Positions 1 to 5,614 of a stretch of 7,253 bases of DNA are shown here, in pieces. The notes beneath the pieces are model-generated. The model was given only the letters and a program-made list of their open reading frames with translations. It searched no databases and was not told the origin of the DNA. The stretch's first letter is position 1, and the number at the start of each line of letters is the position of its first letter. This stretch comes from Methanofollis sp. (GTDB taxonomy: Archaea > Halobacteriota > Methanomicrobia > Methanomicrobiales > Methanofollaceae). A program made the position numbers and the translations under genes. The stretch covers positions 1-7,253 of the forward strand of contig JAQVHG010000109.1 in NCBI GenBank assembly GCA_028696365.1, in the 5' to 3' direction.

Positions 1-210
1 GATCTCGTCGGCGACCCCGGTCACCACCCCTCCGACGTCGGACTTGTGCACGATCTCGGGGGAGACGACCTTGACCACCACCGGGTAGCCGACGGCCCGG
101 GCGGCGGTCACCGCCTCGGCACGGTCGCGGGCGAGACGATGGGCGGGCACCCCGATCCCGTATTTTTCAAGCAGGGCATAGCCTGCGGCCTCGTTGAGCC
201 TCTCATTCAT
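1..210 (-). CDS. ADP-forming acyl-CoA (acetyl-CoA) synthetase, ATP-grasp subunit, N-terminal part
   Basis: Reading the minus strand from the ATG at 210-208 gives 70 uninterrupted codons that run off the window edge. The protein begins MNERLNEAAGYALLEKYGI, then has GYPVVVKVVSPEIVHKSDVGG at about residues 41-61. The K..SP.I.HKSDVGGV stretch is the hallmark of the ATP-grasp_5 domain of ADP-forming acetyl/acyl-CoA synthetases. These cytoplasmic enzymes convert acyl-CoA, ADP and phosphate to acid, CoA and ATP. Because the ATP-grasp domain starts at residue 1, this should be a separate beta-type subunit rather than a fused alpha-beta chain, unless the missing C-terminus carries more. GGGAG sits directly against the ATG, too close for a normal SD; a TATA box at 243-250 predicts a leader of only about 10 bases. 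The family is clear from the sequence; the acyl substrate is not. Confidence 0.88.
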   Translation of the reverse strand, partial: MNERLNEAAGYALLEKYGIGVPAHRLARDRAEAVTAARAVGYPVVVKVVSPEIVHKSDVGGVVTGVADEI

Positions 211-242
211 CTCCCGTCACCCTGCCGGAGTTCAGACGGGAA

Positions 243-250
243 GTATATAC
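243..250 (-). promoter_or_regulatory. TATA box for the acyl-CoA synthetase gene
   Basis: GTATATAC is a near-ideal archaeal TATA box, self-complementary and so readable on either strand. It lies about 36 bases upstream of the minus-strand ATG at 210, so the transcript would start near 220 with a short leader. No convincing BRE is visible. The plus strand has no start codon at a suitable distance with a real gene behind it. Confidence 0.6.
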
Positions 251-383
251 ATCTGTCGCTCTGGCGGGGCGTTGATATTCCCGGGTCATCTCTTGAATGC
301 CGGGAGCACATTGGACCGTCCTTGCGAAGAAAAAAAAATCGGTGCTGTAGAATTCAGCATGAACCCGTGGTTCAAGCATACAC

Positions 384-642
384 GATGAAAATTTTCGGCC
401 CTGTAGAAACCCTCACCTTTTCCAGGTGCGAGCGCGATTCAACCGCCTTCCTCCATCTTCTCGCCGGGGGCGCTGCCCCCGGACCCCCGGGATGAAGATA
501 GGGCTGGGAAGGCATAATCAATGACCATGAAGAGCACACTGCCATCCCCCGCCTATCGAAATCGCGCGGGGGGACCGAGGGGGGGCACGCCCTCCGCCAG
601 AGAGACCCATCCAGAGGGTTTCTACAGAGCCAAATTTTCATC
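384..642. repeat. Palindromic MITE-like element with ~30-bp terminal inverted repeats
   Basis: The left end (384-414) and right end (614-642) are inverted copies. Reverse-complementing the right arm matches the left arm at 28 of 29 aligned bases, with one 2-base gap in the left arm's favour. Both arms carry CTGTAGAAACCCTC and GATGAAAATTT. Inside, the left half has a perfect 8-bp hairpin (464-471 with 475-482, loop GCT) followed by GATGAAGATAGG. The right half carries an inverted degenerate version (GCCTATCGAAATCG then G-runs, about 551-590). The whole 259 bp is therefore an imperfect inverted duplication centred near 513-540. It encodes no credible protein. No target-site duplication is obvious just outside the arms, so it could be an old non-autonomous transposon or an immobile structured repeat. 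Confidence 0.7.
445..534 (+). repeat. Hairpin repeat family, copy A (core of the 384-642 element)
   Basis: The outer inverted pair GCCTTCC (445-451) and GGAAGGC (507-513) encloses the inner hairpin CCGGGGGC-GCT-GCCCCCGG at 464-482. GATGAAGA is at 491-498 and CATGAAGAG at 526-534. The same order and near-identical spacing recur at 3406-3497 (copy B), and the 491-534 part at 4362-4405 (copy C). The structure could fold in RNA or act as a bidirectional transcription barrier; the role is unknown. Confidence 0.65.
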
Positions 643-1127
643 ATTTGATCGCTCTCTTTTCAAGACTGAAGAACCGATGGGAATCGTGTTCAATTCACCG
701 CTCCTAACTATCTTCGTCGTGGGAAGGTCCGGGGGGCGAATGACGGGAAAAACTCTACAATAAGGGAAGGCACGCCGATCAGAAGGGACATACCAGAAGA
801 ATTCTTACCTTTCCCTTCCTGCCGGGGAAAAATCCCCTGGACGACGAAGCGTGGGCCTTCTCAAGTTCCTTCCGATCATCTCCCCTCACCCCCTCACAGA
901 CGAAGATAGGCGGGGACGGCGATGAAGTGGTGCTCCTGCATACCCTGTTCTCCCCCAGATATTCTGCTATTGGGATCAGATATGCCCGGAGCATGCTACC
1001 CATGCCTCGTCTTCCGGGCCGCCATGCGAGGATCTGATCGTCCCCTGTACGCCCCGAACAAAACCCAGGGATCCCGGCGGTTGCCCGCCTGAGAACCATT
1101 ATGCCATTCTCCTGCCAACATCTATCT

Positions 1128-2072
1128 ATGGCAAACCTCACGGTTGCAGTGCTTGGCCCCACCGGGTATGCGAAGGACCTGGGAAAAAAAGGGACAAGCA
1201 CCGATATCACCTTCTATAACCTCAAGAAAGGCACCGCTACAATCACGTTCATCGAGCCGACCAGATATCCCGACCGTCTTGCCCCGCTCTTCTATGCGGT
1301 CTCGATGGCAGACGCGGCGGTCGTTGTGGTGGACCAGCTCGACGCCACCTTCGGGGAGTGCCTGCTGATGCTCCAGGCGGCCGGGGTGCCCCGGGGCTTT
1401 ATAGTCCTGCGAAACTACATCGCCCCCGAGCAGGTCGCCCCGCTCCTGAAGGGCACCGCCCTCGAGGGCTACGAGTTCGTGGAGGACGACCCCATCGTGC
1501 TCAGGGAGCGTATTCTCGACGAGGCGGCGAGCGCCCATGCCGACGCCGAAACAAAAGAGACCTGCATCGTCCCCATCGACCACTTCTTCAATGTCAGGGG
1601 GATCGGGACCGTGGTCCTCGGCACCGTCGCCGACGGCACGCTCAGGAAACACGACGAACTGCGGGTTTTCCCGACCGAGAAGAAGGCCCTGGTCAGGTCC
1701 ATCCAGAAGCACGACGACGACTTCGACGAGGCGAGTGTCGGCGACCGTGCCGGCATCGCCCTCAAGAACGTCGACGAGGAGGACTTCGACCGCGGCTATG
1801 TCCTCTCCGACGACCCCACGCTCAGGTGCGAGACCACGCTCACCGGCACCCTCGACCTCGTCCCCTTCTGGAAGACCCCCATCACCGAGGGGATGGTCCT
1901 CCACCTCGGGCACTGGGTGCAGTTCCTCCCCTCAAGGGTCGTCGCCGTGGAGGGGGCGAAGGTTACGATCGAAATGGAGAAGGAGTTGGTCTTTAAGGCT
2001 GGTTCGAAGGCGGTCGTGACCTATCTCGAGGGCGGGAGTCTGCGGGTGGCCGGGACGATCACTCTGGAATAA
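1128..2072 (+). CDS. SelB/EF-Tu-like translation-factor homologue with degenerate GTPase domain
   Basis: The frame opens at 1101, but I prefer the ATG at 1128: it gives MANLTVAVLGPTGYAKDLGK, beginning directly with the first beta strand, and 314 residues. Residues 1-130 have the outline of a translational GTPase domain, but G1 (GHVDHGKT) is replaced by GPTGYAKDLGKKGT, the DxxGH position by EPTRYP (43-48) and NKxD by VLRNYI (93-98). Residues 145-232 are a well-kept domain II of the SelB/EF-Tu beta-barrel type: IVPIDHFFNVRGIGTVVLGT, then RSIQKHDDDF and GDRAGIALKNV. Residues 233-314 fit domain III. The protein probably binds RNA or a ribosomal or tRNA partner without hydrolysing GTP. That is inference; the barrel homology is visible. 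It is far shorter than SelB because it lacks domain IV. No clear SD is seen; CATTATGC near 1097-1104 could be a weak TATA box for a leaderless message, which would exclude the 1101 start. Confidence 0.85.
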   Translation: MANLTVAVLGPTGYAKDLGKKGTSTDITFYNLKKGTATITFIEPTRYPDRLAPLFYAVSMADAAVVVVDQLDATFGECLLMLQAAGVPRGFIVLRNYIAPEQVAPLLKGTALEGYEFVEDDPIVLRERILDEAASAHADAETKETCIVPIDHFFNVRGIGTVVLGTVADGTLRKHDELRVFPTEKKALVRSIQKHDDDFDEASVGDRAGIALKNVDEEDFDRGYVLSDDPTLRCETTLTGTLDLVPFWKTPITEGMVLHLGHWVQFLPSRVVAVEGAKVTIEMEKELVFKAGSKAVVTYLEGGSLRVAGTITLE

Positions 2073-2074
2073 TC

Positions 2075-2112
2075 TTTTTTTTGGCGGGGAGGAGATGATT
2101 CTCCTCTTTTTA
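2075..2112 (+). terminator. Oligo-T and hairpin terminator after the SelB-like gene
   Basis: Just after the stop codon (2070-2072) there is a run of eight T (2075-2082). It is followed by a perfect 7-bp stem GAGGAGA/TCTCCTC (2089-2095 with 2100-2106, loop TGAT) and six more T (2107-2112). Oligo-T runs alone terminate archaeal RNA polymerase; the hairpin resembles a bacterial intrinsic terminator. The GGAGGAG of the stem directly precedes an ATG at 2095, but that reads as part of the hairpin and not as a translation start. Confidence 0.7.
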
Positions 2113-2246
2113 AGTGAGGGGAAGTCATCTTCAAATCATAAAAAACCTAATAGACTTTGCACTCGCAAATATTTCAGATTAAAAGTTAGAATCCAACTTT
2201 AGATCAAAAAGCCCACCAATAATAGCCTAATCAGTAAAATTATCCC

Positions 2247-2262
2247 TTTTAAAAAAATTTAT
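2247..2262 (+). promoter_or_regulatory. TATA-like promoter for the lipoprotein gene
   Basis: The run TTTTAAAAAAATTTAT in a very AT-rich upstream region (2110-2264) is the best TATA candidate. Transcription starting about 25 bases downstream would begin around 2275-2289. That excludes the ATG at 2265 and suits an essentially leaderless start at the ATG at 2289. No SD precedes either ATG. Confidence 0.4.
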
Positions 2263-2264
2263 CG

Positions 2265-3263
2265 ATGATCGCACCATATTTTAATTACATGTCTAAGGGA
2301 AAATACTATCAAATAGTCCCATTGATTTTATTGTCATTTTGTTTGATTTGTGGGTGCACTTCATCTTCGCATGACCTACAACACACAGATGGAATGTCAA
2401 AACAAGAAATAGTCGCGAGTTCTATAGAAGTTCCATATGATGACCTGTTCAGATACAATGAAAAATATATCGGCGATATTGTTCATCTGACTGGCCAGGC
2501 AGTACAGGTTTCTGAAACTGGAAATAATGACTATGTCATTAGATTAAGTACAAAAGATTCTGGATTTGGCTTATATTACGACGATATTGTCTGGGTTGAA
2601 ATTAATAATGCAGATGTGCGGGTACTGGAAGATGATATGTTAGATATTTATGCAGAGGTCGTCGGCATAGAAACATATACAGCAGTATTAGGGAATGAAG
2701 TCTCCTTACCTGCCGTTGTTGCCAAGCTCTATAGAATTATAGATGAGGATAGTGTTTCAACGAATTTAATGAGTAGAGGTCAGGATGCAAATATAGATAT
2801 TGATGATTCTGAGACTCTCGATCTTGAGGATCGATACAAGTTCAGGGACGCACCTCATGGAAACACAATCTCGGTGAAGGTCGGACCAACCAAGCAGTTG
2901 AGCCATTACACCACAAAGATAGAGGAAAAGTCAACCAAGCATAAGGCTCCGGAAGGGAAGGAGTTTCTCTGTGTGCTTGTAGAGGTCTATCACCTCGGCT
3001 CAGGCGGCGAGGGATTCACATGGTTCGATACCCCAAGAGCATCTGAATTTGCCTTCATTCTTGATGGCAGAGAATACTACCCTGAATATCCAAGGGGATA
3101 TCTCGAGGGCGTCGGTTCTGTCTATTCCAGTACCACCCTTGACCGTAAGGAGCATACCTCCGGTTACCTTGTCTATGAGATCCCAGCCAACTCTGACCTT
3201 GCATCCGCATATCTCCAGGTTGATCTCAGCGAGGATGACTCCCCCATCTGGAAACTGGGATAA
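2265..3263 (+). CDS. Two-domain surface lipoprotein: OB-fold-like domain plus DUF4352-like domain
   Basis: The open frame of 332 codons has two possible starts: 2265, and an in-frame ATG at 2289 that gives MSKGKYYQIVPLILLSFCLI. The later start makes a better signal peptide and fits the promoter. The lipobox is LICGC, with the lipidated Cys at residue 31 of the longer form, so the protein should be anchored outside the cytoplasmic membrane. Residues 55-160 (YDDLFRYNEKYIGDIVHLTG, later IVWVEI, LEDDMLDIYAEVVG and SLPAVVAKLYRII) follow the pattern of OB-fold-like domains found in many prokaryotic lipoproteins. Residues 200-332 (APEGKEFLCVLVEVYHLG, then a late GYLVYEIPA) look like a DUF4352 immunoglobulin-like domain. 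The linker 165-195 is acidic. Bases up to about 2815 are clearly more AT-rich than the rest, suggesting a hybrid gene. The function is unknown; no ligand or partner can be named. Confidence 0.85.
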   Translation: MIAPYFNYMSKGKYYQIVPLILLSFCLICGCTSSSHDLQHTDGMSKQEIVASSIEVPYDDLFRYNEKYIGDIVHLTGQAVQVSETGNNDYVIRLSTKDSGFGLYYDDIVWVEINNADVRVLEDDMLDIYAEVVGIETYTAVLGNEVSLPAVVAKLYRIIDEDSVSTNLMSRGQDANIDIDDSETLDLEDRYKFRDAPHGNTISVKVGPTKQLSHYTTKIEEKSTKHKAPEGKEFLCVLVEVYHLGSGGEGFTWFDTPRASEFAFILDGREYYPEYPRGYLEGVGSVYSSTTLDRKEHTSGYLVYEIPANSDLASAYLQVDLSEDDSPIWKLG

Positions 3264-3280
3264 ATCAAACTTGAAATCTG

Positions 3281-3303
3281 TCTTTTTTTATTCGTATTTT
3301 TTC
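3281..3303 (+). terminator. Double oligo-T terminator after the lipoprotein gene
   Basis: About 20 bases after the stop there is T7 (3283-3289) and then T6 (3297-3302). Such oligo-T runs are the usual archaeal termination signal. No strong hairpin precedes them. Confidence 0.55.
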
Positions 3304-3405
3304 TGATCAGGCAAATACTTCTGGAGTTCATCCCAAAACTCTCTCACTCTCCTCTTTATCGATGAAGAGCAATGGATAATAATTAAGAAATCTCTGCTTT
3401 TTCAT

Positions 3406-3497
3406 CGCCTTCCCCCCCCTCACGCCGGGGGCTTCGCCCCCGGACCCTCCATGAGCAAAATAGGAGCGGGAAGGCAGAGATAAAACCATGAAGACGG
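3406..3497 (+). repeat. Hairpin repeat family, copy B
   Basis: The outer inverted repeat GCCTTCCC (3407-3414) pairs with GGGAAGGC (3468-3475). Within it lies the perfect inner hairpin CCGGGGGC-TTC-GCCCCCGG (3425-3443), and GGACCC follows as in copy A. ATGA, ATAGG and then CATGAAGA (about 3487-3494) keep the order seen in copy A. The inner stem is identical to copy A while the loop differs (TTC instead of GCT), which suggests the stem is maintained. The 30-bp terminal repeats of copy A are not present here. Confidence 0.65.
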
Positions 3498-3747
3498 GAT
3501 GCAATCTTCCGTCAATCTTCATCAGCGAGGGGTGGGGGGAGGCAAGCCCCGCGGTAGAGGAAAGGATTTAGAATTTCGGGAAGGAAGCACTCTGGTTCGA
3601 TGAGATGGTTCACTTCCAGAGAGTTTAAGGATATGCTCCTGGGAAAAATCGCTGATGAAATAAAGTGTCCGAGGGTTGGCCGTTTTTATCTATGAAGATC
3701 CGCTTCCTCCCCGATCAAAGATAATAAAGAGAGCCACCCCCCCTCAA

Positions 3748-3951
3748 TCACCCACAATTCCGCCCGCCAAACTCTATCTCCACAAACTCCCCCTCCTCCT
3801 CGATGCGGTCCATCTCCTCGACGAACCGCCGCTTCTTCTCCTGCTCGATCATCAAGGCAAGAAGATCGGCGAACGTCTGGCCAGGCTCTTTTAACGTAGA
3901 GAGGGCAGTCCAGATCTCTTCTGATACAGACATATACCTGGTGGCGGCCAT
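3748..3951 (-). CDS. VapB/DUF7557-like ribbon-helix-helix antitoxin, solitary
   Basis: This 67-residue minus-strand gene reads MAATRYMSVSEEIWTALSTL, then KEPGQTFADLLALMIEQEKK, then an acidic tail with EEMDRIEEEGEFVEIE. The beta strand 'ISVSEEVW..L..LK' followed by 'G.SF.DLL..LI' is typical of short archaeal antitoxins of the VapB/DUF217 and DUF7557 group. Members bind DNA as dimers through the N-terminal ribbon and neutralise a PIN or RelE toxin through the acidic tail. The start could also be the Met at residue 7 (3933). AAATATGA at 3973-3980 fits a TATA box 27 bases before the ATG, giving a leaderless message. No toxin frame follows on the minus strand (3747 down to 3600) or precedes it, so it is an orphan antitoxin or the remnant of a pair. 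Family assignment is by pattern, so moderate. Confidence 0.68.
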   Translation of the reverse strand: MAATRYMSVSEEIWTALSTLKEPGQTFADLLALMIEQEKKRRFVEEMDRIEEEGEFVEIEFGGRNCG

Positions 3952-3972
3952 AGGAGGATGGTTACGTAGCAG

Positions 3973-3980
3973 TCATATTT
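3973..3980 (-). promoter_or_regulatory. TATA-like box for the antitoxin gene
   Basis: Read on the minus strand this is AAATATGA, preceded by GGG. Its centre is about 26 bases from the ATG at 3951, the spacing expected for a leaderless archaeal transcript. No SD lies before the ATG, which agrees. Confidence 0.35.
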
Positions 3981-4161
3981 CCCATGATCGACCCGCCACA
4001 CCTCGCTTCCTACAGAGAGGCGATCACTTTCACGCCGCACAGCCCCGATATATCCTTGAGACCGTGTCATGATCATTCAAGCCACAGAGATGTGGCGAAA
4101 AATCTGGACGAAGCAGATCGCTCTGCGTCTCCAGAAATGAAGACCCCGACCTCGACACCGG

Positions 4162-4197
4162 CACATTATTGCTACCTCGCCGGTGTGTGTTCAGGAG
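4162..4197 (+). promoter_or_regulatory. Weak TATA element and Shine-Dalgarno for the 33-residue peptide gene
   Basis: CACATTATT (4162-4170) is a weak TATA candidate placed to start RNA near 4190. AGGAG at 4193-4197 lies six bases before the ATG at 4204, an ideal SD spacing. The SD is the stronger part of the evidence. Confidence 0.45.
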
Positions 4198-4203
4198 AGA
4201 GGC

Positions 4204-4305
4204 ATGTCAGACCTCTTCATGATGGTCTGGATCTTTCCAACCTTCATGGAACTTTTTTTCGAGTTTGTAGACGCAGTCACCTATCTCACGACAGGGCACC
4301 GGTAG
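4204..4305 (+). CDS. Small hydrophobic (probably membrane) protein, 33 residues
   Basis: A short frame starts at the ATG at 4204, six bases after a clean AGGAG, and ends at TAG 4303-4305. It begins MSDLFMMVWIFPTFMELFFE and ends FVDAVTYLTTGHR. Residues 4-28 are strongly hydrophobic and aromatic-rich (about nine Phe, Trp or Tyr), with acidic residues near the start and middle and a basic GHR end. That is what a single membrane-spanning or amphipathic membrane peptide looks like. The SD, length and composition argue against chance, but I recognise no family. It stands alone between the antitoxin and the permease operon. The minus-strand frame across it (4207-4392) has no such support. Confidence 0.5.
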   Translation: MSDLFMMVWIFPTFMELFFEFVDAVTYLTTGHR

Positions 4306-4361
4306 GAACACAGCATCGTGCCGCCCCATCATCGGCGTCGTGAGTGACCCTGTGGCCCTTC

Positions 4362-4465
4362 GATGAAGACCGGGCAGGGAAGGCACACTCAACGATCATG
4401 GAGAGGAAGAGGCTGTCCGCCGCCTATCTTTGCGGGGGGTTCGGGGGGTGCGCGAGCGCCAGTGA
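4362..4465 (+). repeat. Hairpin repeat family, copy C (partial)
   Basis: GATGAAGA, GGGC, GGGAAGGCA and CATGGAGAG at 4362-4405 match copy A (491-534) with the same 35-base spacing between GATGAAGA and CATG. Downstream, TCCGCCGCCTATC (4416-4428) and the G-runs to 4448 match both the right arm of element A and, in inverse orientation, its left hairpin. A separate perfect hairpin GAAGATC-TTT-GATCTTC follows at 4472-4488. The left hairpin half of the element is missing here. Confidence 0.55.
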
Positions 4466-4565
4466 GTTTGAGAAGATCTTTGATCTTCGAGTACGACTGG
4501 AAGGAGTTTGAAAGTGAGAGGCGTCCTGATCACCGGAGAGGGGGTGTATTAACCCTAGTGGGTCC

Positions 4566-4584
4566 AGGCCGGTGACGCCGGCCT
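4566..4584 (-). terminator. Hairpin at the end of the permease gene
   Basis: A perfect 7-bp stem AGGCCGG/CCGGCCT with a 5-base loop (4573-4577) lies directly at the permease stop codon (TGA, 4586-4584), and the stem shares one base with it. No T-run follows on the minus strand, so it may be an RNA end-stabiliser or a weak terminator. Confidence 0.4.
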
Positions 4585-5603
4585 CACCTCAGGTCGATTC
4601 TCAGGAACCGCACATAGGCAAACCCAAAAAAGATCGCCGGGATGAGAAAGAGCGCGACGACGTTCTGCCAGAGGTAGCCGAGCACCACGCCGTAGTCAGG
4701 CTCCTCGTCGGGGCGGTGCCAGGGGTCGTCAGCCTGCCCGCGCATGATCAGGTACTTTTGAGGTTGGGTGATCGCCTGGCTGATCGCATGGAAGTTCTGC
4801 TCAGGCGAGAAGAGTTTCCCGGTCGAGAGGACGGCCGCCCGCAGTTCGGTGCGGTGCTCCCATGCCTCCCATCTCTCCTGGTAGTCGTACCAGTCGTCGA
4901 GATCGCCCCCGGCGGGCACCCTCTCCGGTGCCTCGCCGACGACGGCGTCGGCGACGACGAGCCCGGCGGCCGGCATCACCAGGGAGAGGAAGAAGAAACA
5001 GATTAGACTGTACATCAGCGCCTCGCCGCTCCGGCGTGCAACCGTCGACATCGCCAGGGCGATCGCAAAGCACCCGACGAGGTAGAGGAGGGAGACGGCG
5101 CCGAAGAGGAAGATCAGGCCCCACTCTCCGGGGAGAGGCATGTGGCCAGAGACGAGGAGGACGGCAAGGGTGATGAGCAGGGCGGTCACGGCCGAGAGGG
5201 TGAGGACCGCCACCCCGCCGAGGGCCTTGCCGGTGATCACCTCGTCGCGGTAGACCGGGTGGGAGAGGAGGATCTTCAGCGACTTCTCCTCTCTCTCGCC
5301 TGAGATGAGATCAAATCCCACGGCGATCCCGAGCACCGCCCCCAGGATCGCGACCATCTCGCCCATCTGGTAGAAGACGTCCAGGAGCGTCGGCCGCACC
5401 TGCCAGAGGGGCGAGACCGACTCCGCACCCATGGTCAGGGCCTGGGTGTAGTGGTCGAGGTCGGCGGTATAACTCTGGATGCCCTGCAGGGTGCCGATGA
5501 AGGCGATGATCAGGAATATCCCGATCACCATCAGAAAACGCCGGCCCCTGAGGGTCTCGGCAAATTCTTTCCCGGCGATGATGAAGATCCGTCTGCTCTC
5601 CAT
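4584..5603 (-). CDS. ABC-2 type transporter permease (NosY/ABC2_membrane_2-like)
   Basis: A 339-residue integral membrane protein starts at the ATG at 5603, five bases after a perfect AGGAGG (5614-5609). Hydrophobic segments lie at about residues 24-41, 80-100, 127-153, 161-185, 196-222 and 307-332, giving six spans. The signature is FDLISGEREEKSLKILLSHP (97-116) followed by R.E...GK (119-126). This 'SGEREEGTL..LLS.P..R' cytoplasmic coupling motif is shared by ABC-2 permeases of the NosY group. A large extracellular loop (42-79) and a Trp- and acid-rich one (223-306, with DDWYDYQERWEAWEH at 236-250) are typical of the subfamily. The protein should pair with an ATP-binding subunit to export or assemble a substrate, which the sequence does not reveal. 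It lies 16 bases after the PepSY gene in the same operon; no ATPase gene is in the window. Confidence 0.9.
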   Translation of the reverse strand: MESRRIFIIAGKEFAETLRGRRFLMVIGIFLIIAFIGTLQGIQSYTADLDHYTQALTMGAESVSPLWQVRPTLLDVFYQMGEMVAILGAVLGIAVGFDLISGEREEKSLKILLSHPVYRDEVITGKALGGVAVLTLSAVTALLITLAVLLVSGHMPLPGEWGLIFLFGAVSLLYLVGCFAIALAMSTVARRSGEALMYSLICFFFLSLVMPAAGLVVADAVVGEAPERVPAGGDLDDWYDYQERWEAWEHRTELRAAVLSTGKLFSPEQNFHAISQAITQPQKYLIMRGQADDPWHRPDEEPDYGVVLGYLWQNVVALFLIPAIFFGFAYVRFLRIDLR

Positions 5604-5608
5604 TGCGT

Positions 5609-5614
5609 CCTCCT
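5609..5614 (-). promoter_or_regulatory. Strong Shine-Dalgarno site of the permease gene
   Basis: AGGAGG on the minus strand lies five bases before the ATG at 5603. It is the best SD match in the window and fixes the permease start. It directly follows the CCTGA repeats that carry the previous gene's stop. Confidence 0.75.

Larger units (their letters stand above)
251..1127. other. 877-base intergenic region filled with repeats, no convincing gene
   Basis: No open frame here has codon bias or motifs of a real protein. The longest, a minus-strand frame at 779-1210, runs into the SelB-like gene. The region holds the palindromic element at 384-642. It also holds two degenerate traces of the same family: CTATCTTCGTCG followed by a GGTCCGGGGGGCG block at about 706-739, and a minus-strand TCCCCGCCTATCTTCG at 902-917. 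The palindrome AAGAATTCTT is at 797-806, and a small hairpin (GGGGA/TCCCC, 824-837) follows. It reads as an accumulation of intergenic repeats between two unrelated genes. Confidence 0.6.
3264..3747. other. 484-base intergenic region: terminator, repeat copy B, one doubtful small ORF
   Basis: After the lipoprotein terminator comes hairpin repeat copy B (3406-3497). It is followed by a G-rich tail GCGAGGGGTGGGGGGAGGC (3525-3543) that parallels the G-runs downstream of copies A and C. A 31-codon frame at 3600-3695 begins MRWFTSREFKDMLLGK. It has TTTAGAATTTC about 25 bases upstream, which would suit a leaderless start, but nothing else supports it as a gene. A minus-strand frame at 3328-3522 is only the translation of the repeat. 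Confidence 0.5.

Noticed and set aside
372..644. 90-codon minus-strand open frame
   Set aside because: It coincides almost exactly with the palindromic element and is its translation; Pro/Ala/Arg-rich segments come from the GC hairpins.
779..1210. 143-codon minus-strand open frame upstream of and overlapping the SelB-like gene
   Set aside because: It overlaps the start of a well-supported gene on the other strand, includes the translated repeat, has no SD or recognisable motif, and its composition is uneven.
1122..1913. 263-codon minus-strand open frame opposite the SelB-like gene
   Set aside because: It is a GC-rich shadow of the plus-strand gene, which has clear domain homology.
2088..2203. 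GGAGGAG followed by ATG at 2095 with a 35-codon frame
   Set aside because: The SD would be only two bases from the ATG and the bases form the terminator hairpin; the peptide is basic and unremarkable.
3021..3036. GGTTCGATACC, like a tRNA T-loop
   Set aside because: It lies within the lipoprotein coding sequence (TWFDTP) and no acceptor, anticodon or D-arm can be paired around it.
3328..3522. 64-codon minus-strand open frame
   Set aside because: It is the translation of repeat copy B (the GGSGGEAPGV stretch comes from the hairpin).
4207..4392. 61-codon minus-strand frame opposite the small hydrophobic peptide
   Set aside because: It has no SD and no motif, and it extends into repeat copy C. 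The plus-strand peptide has better support.
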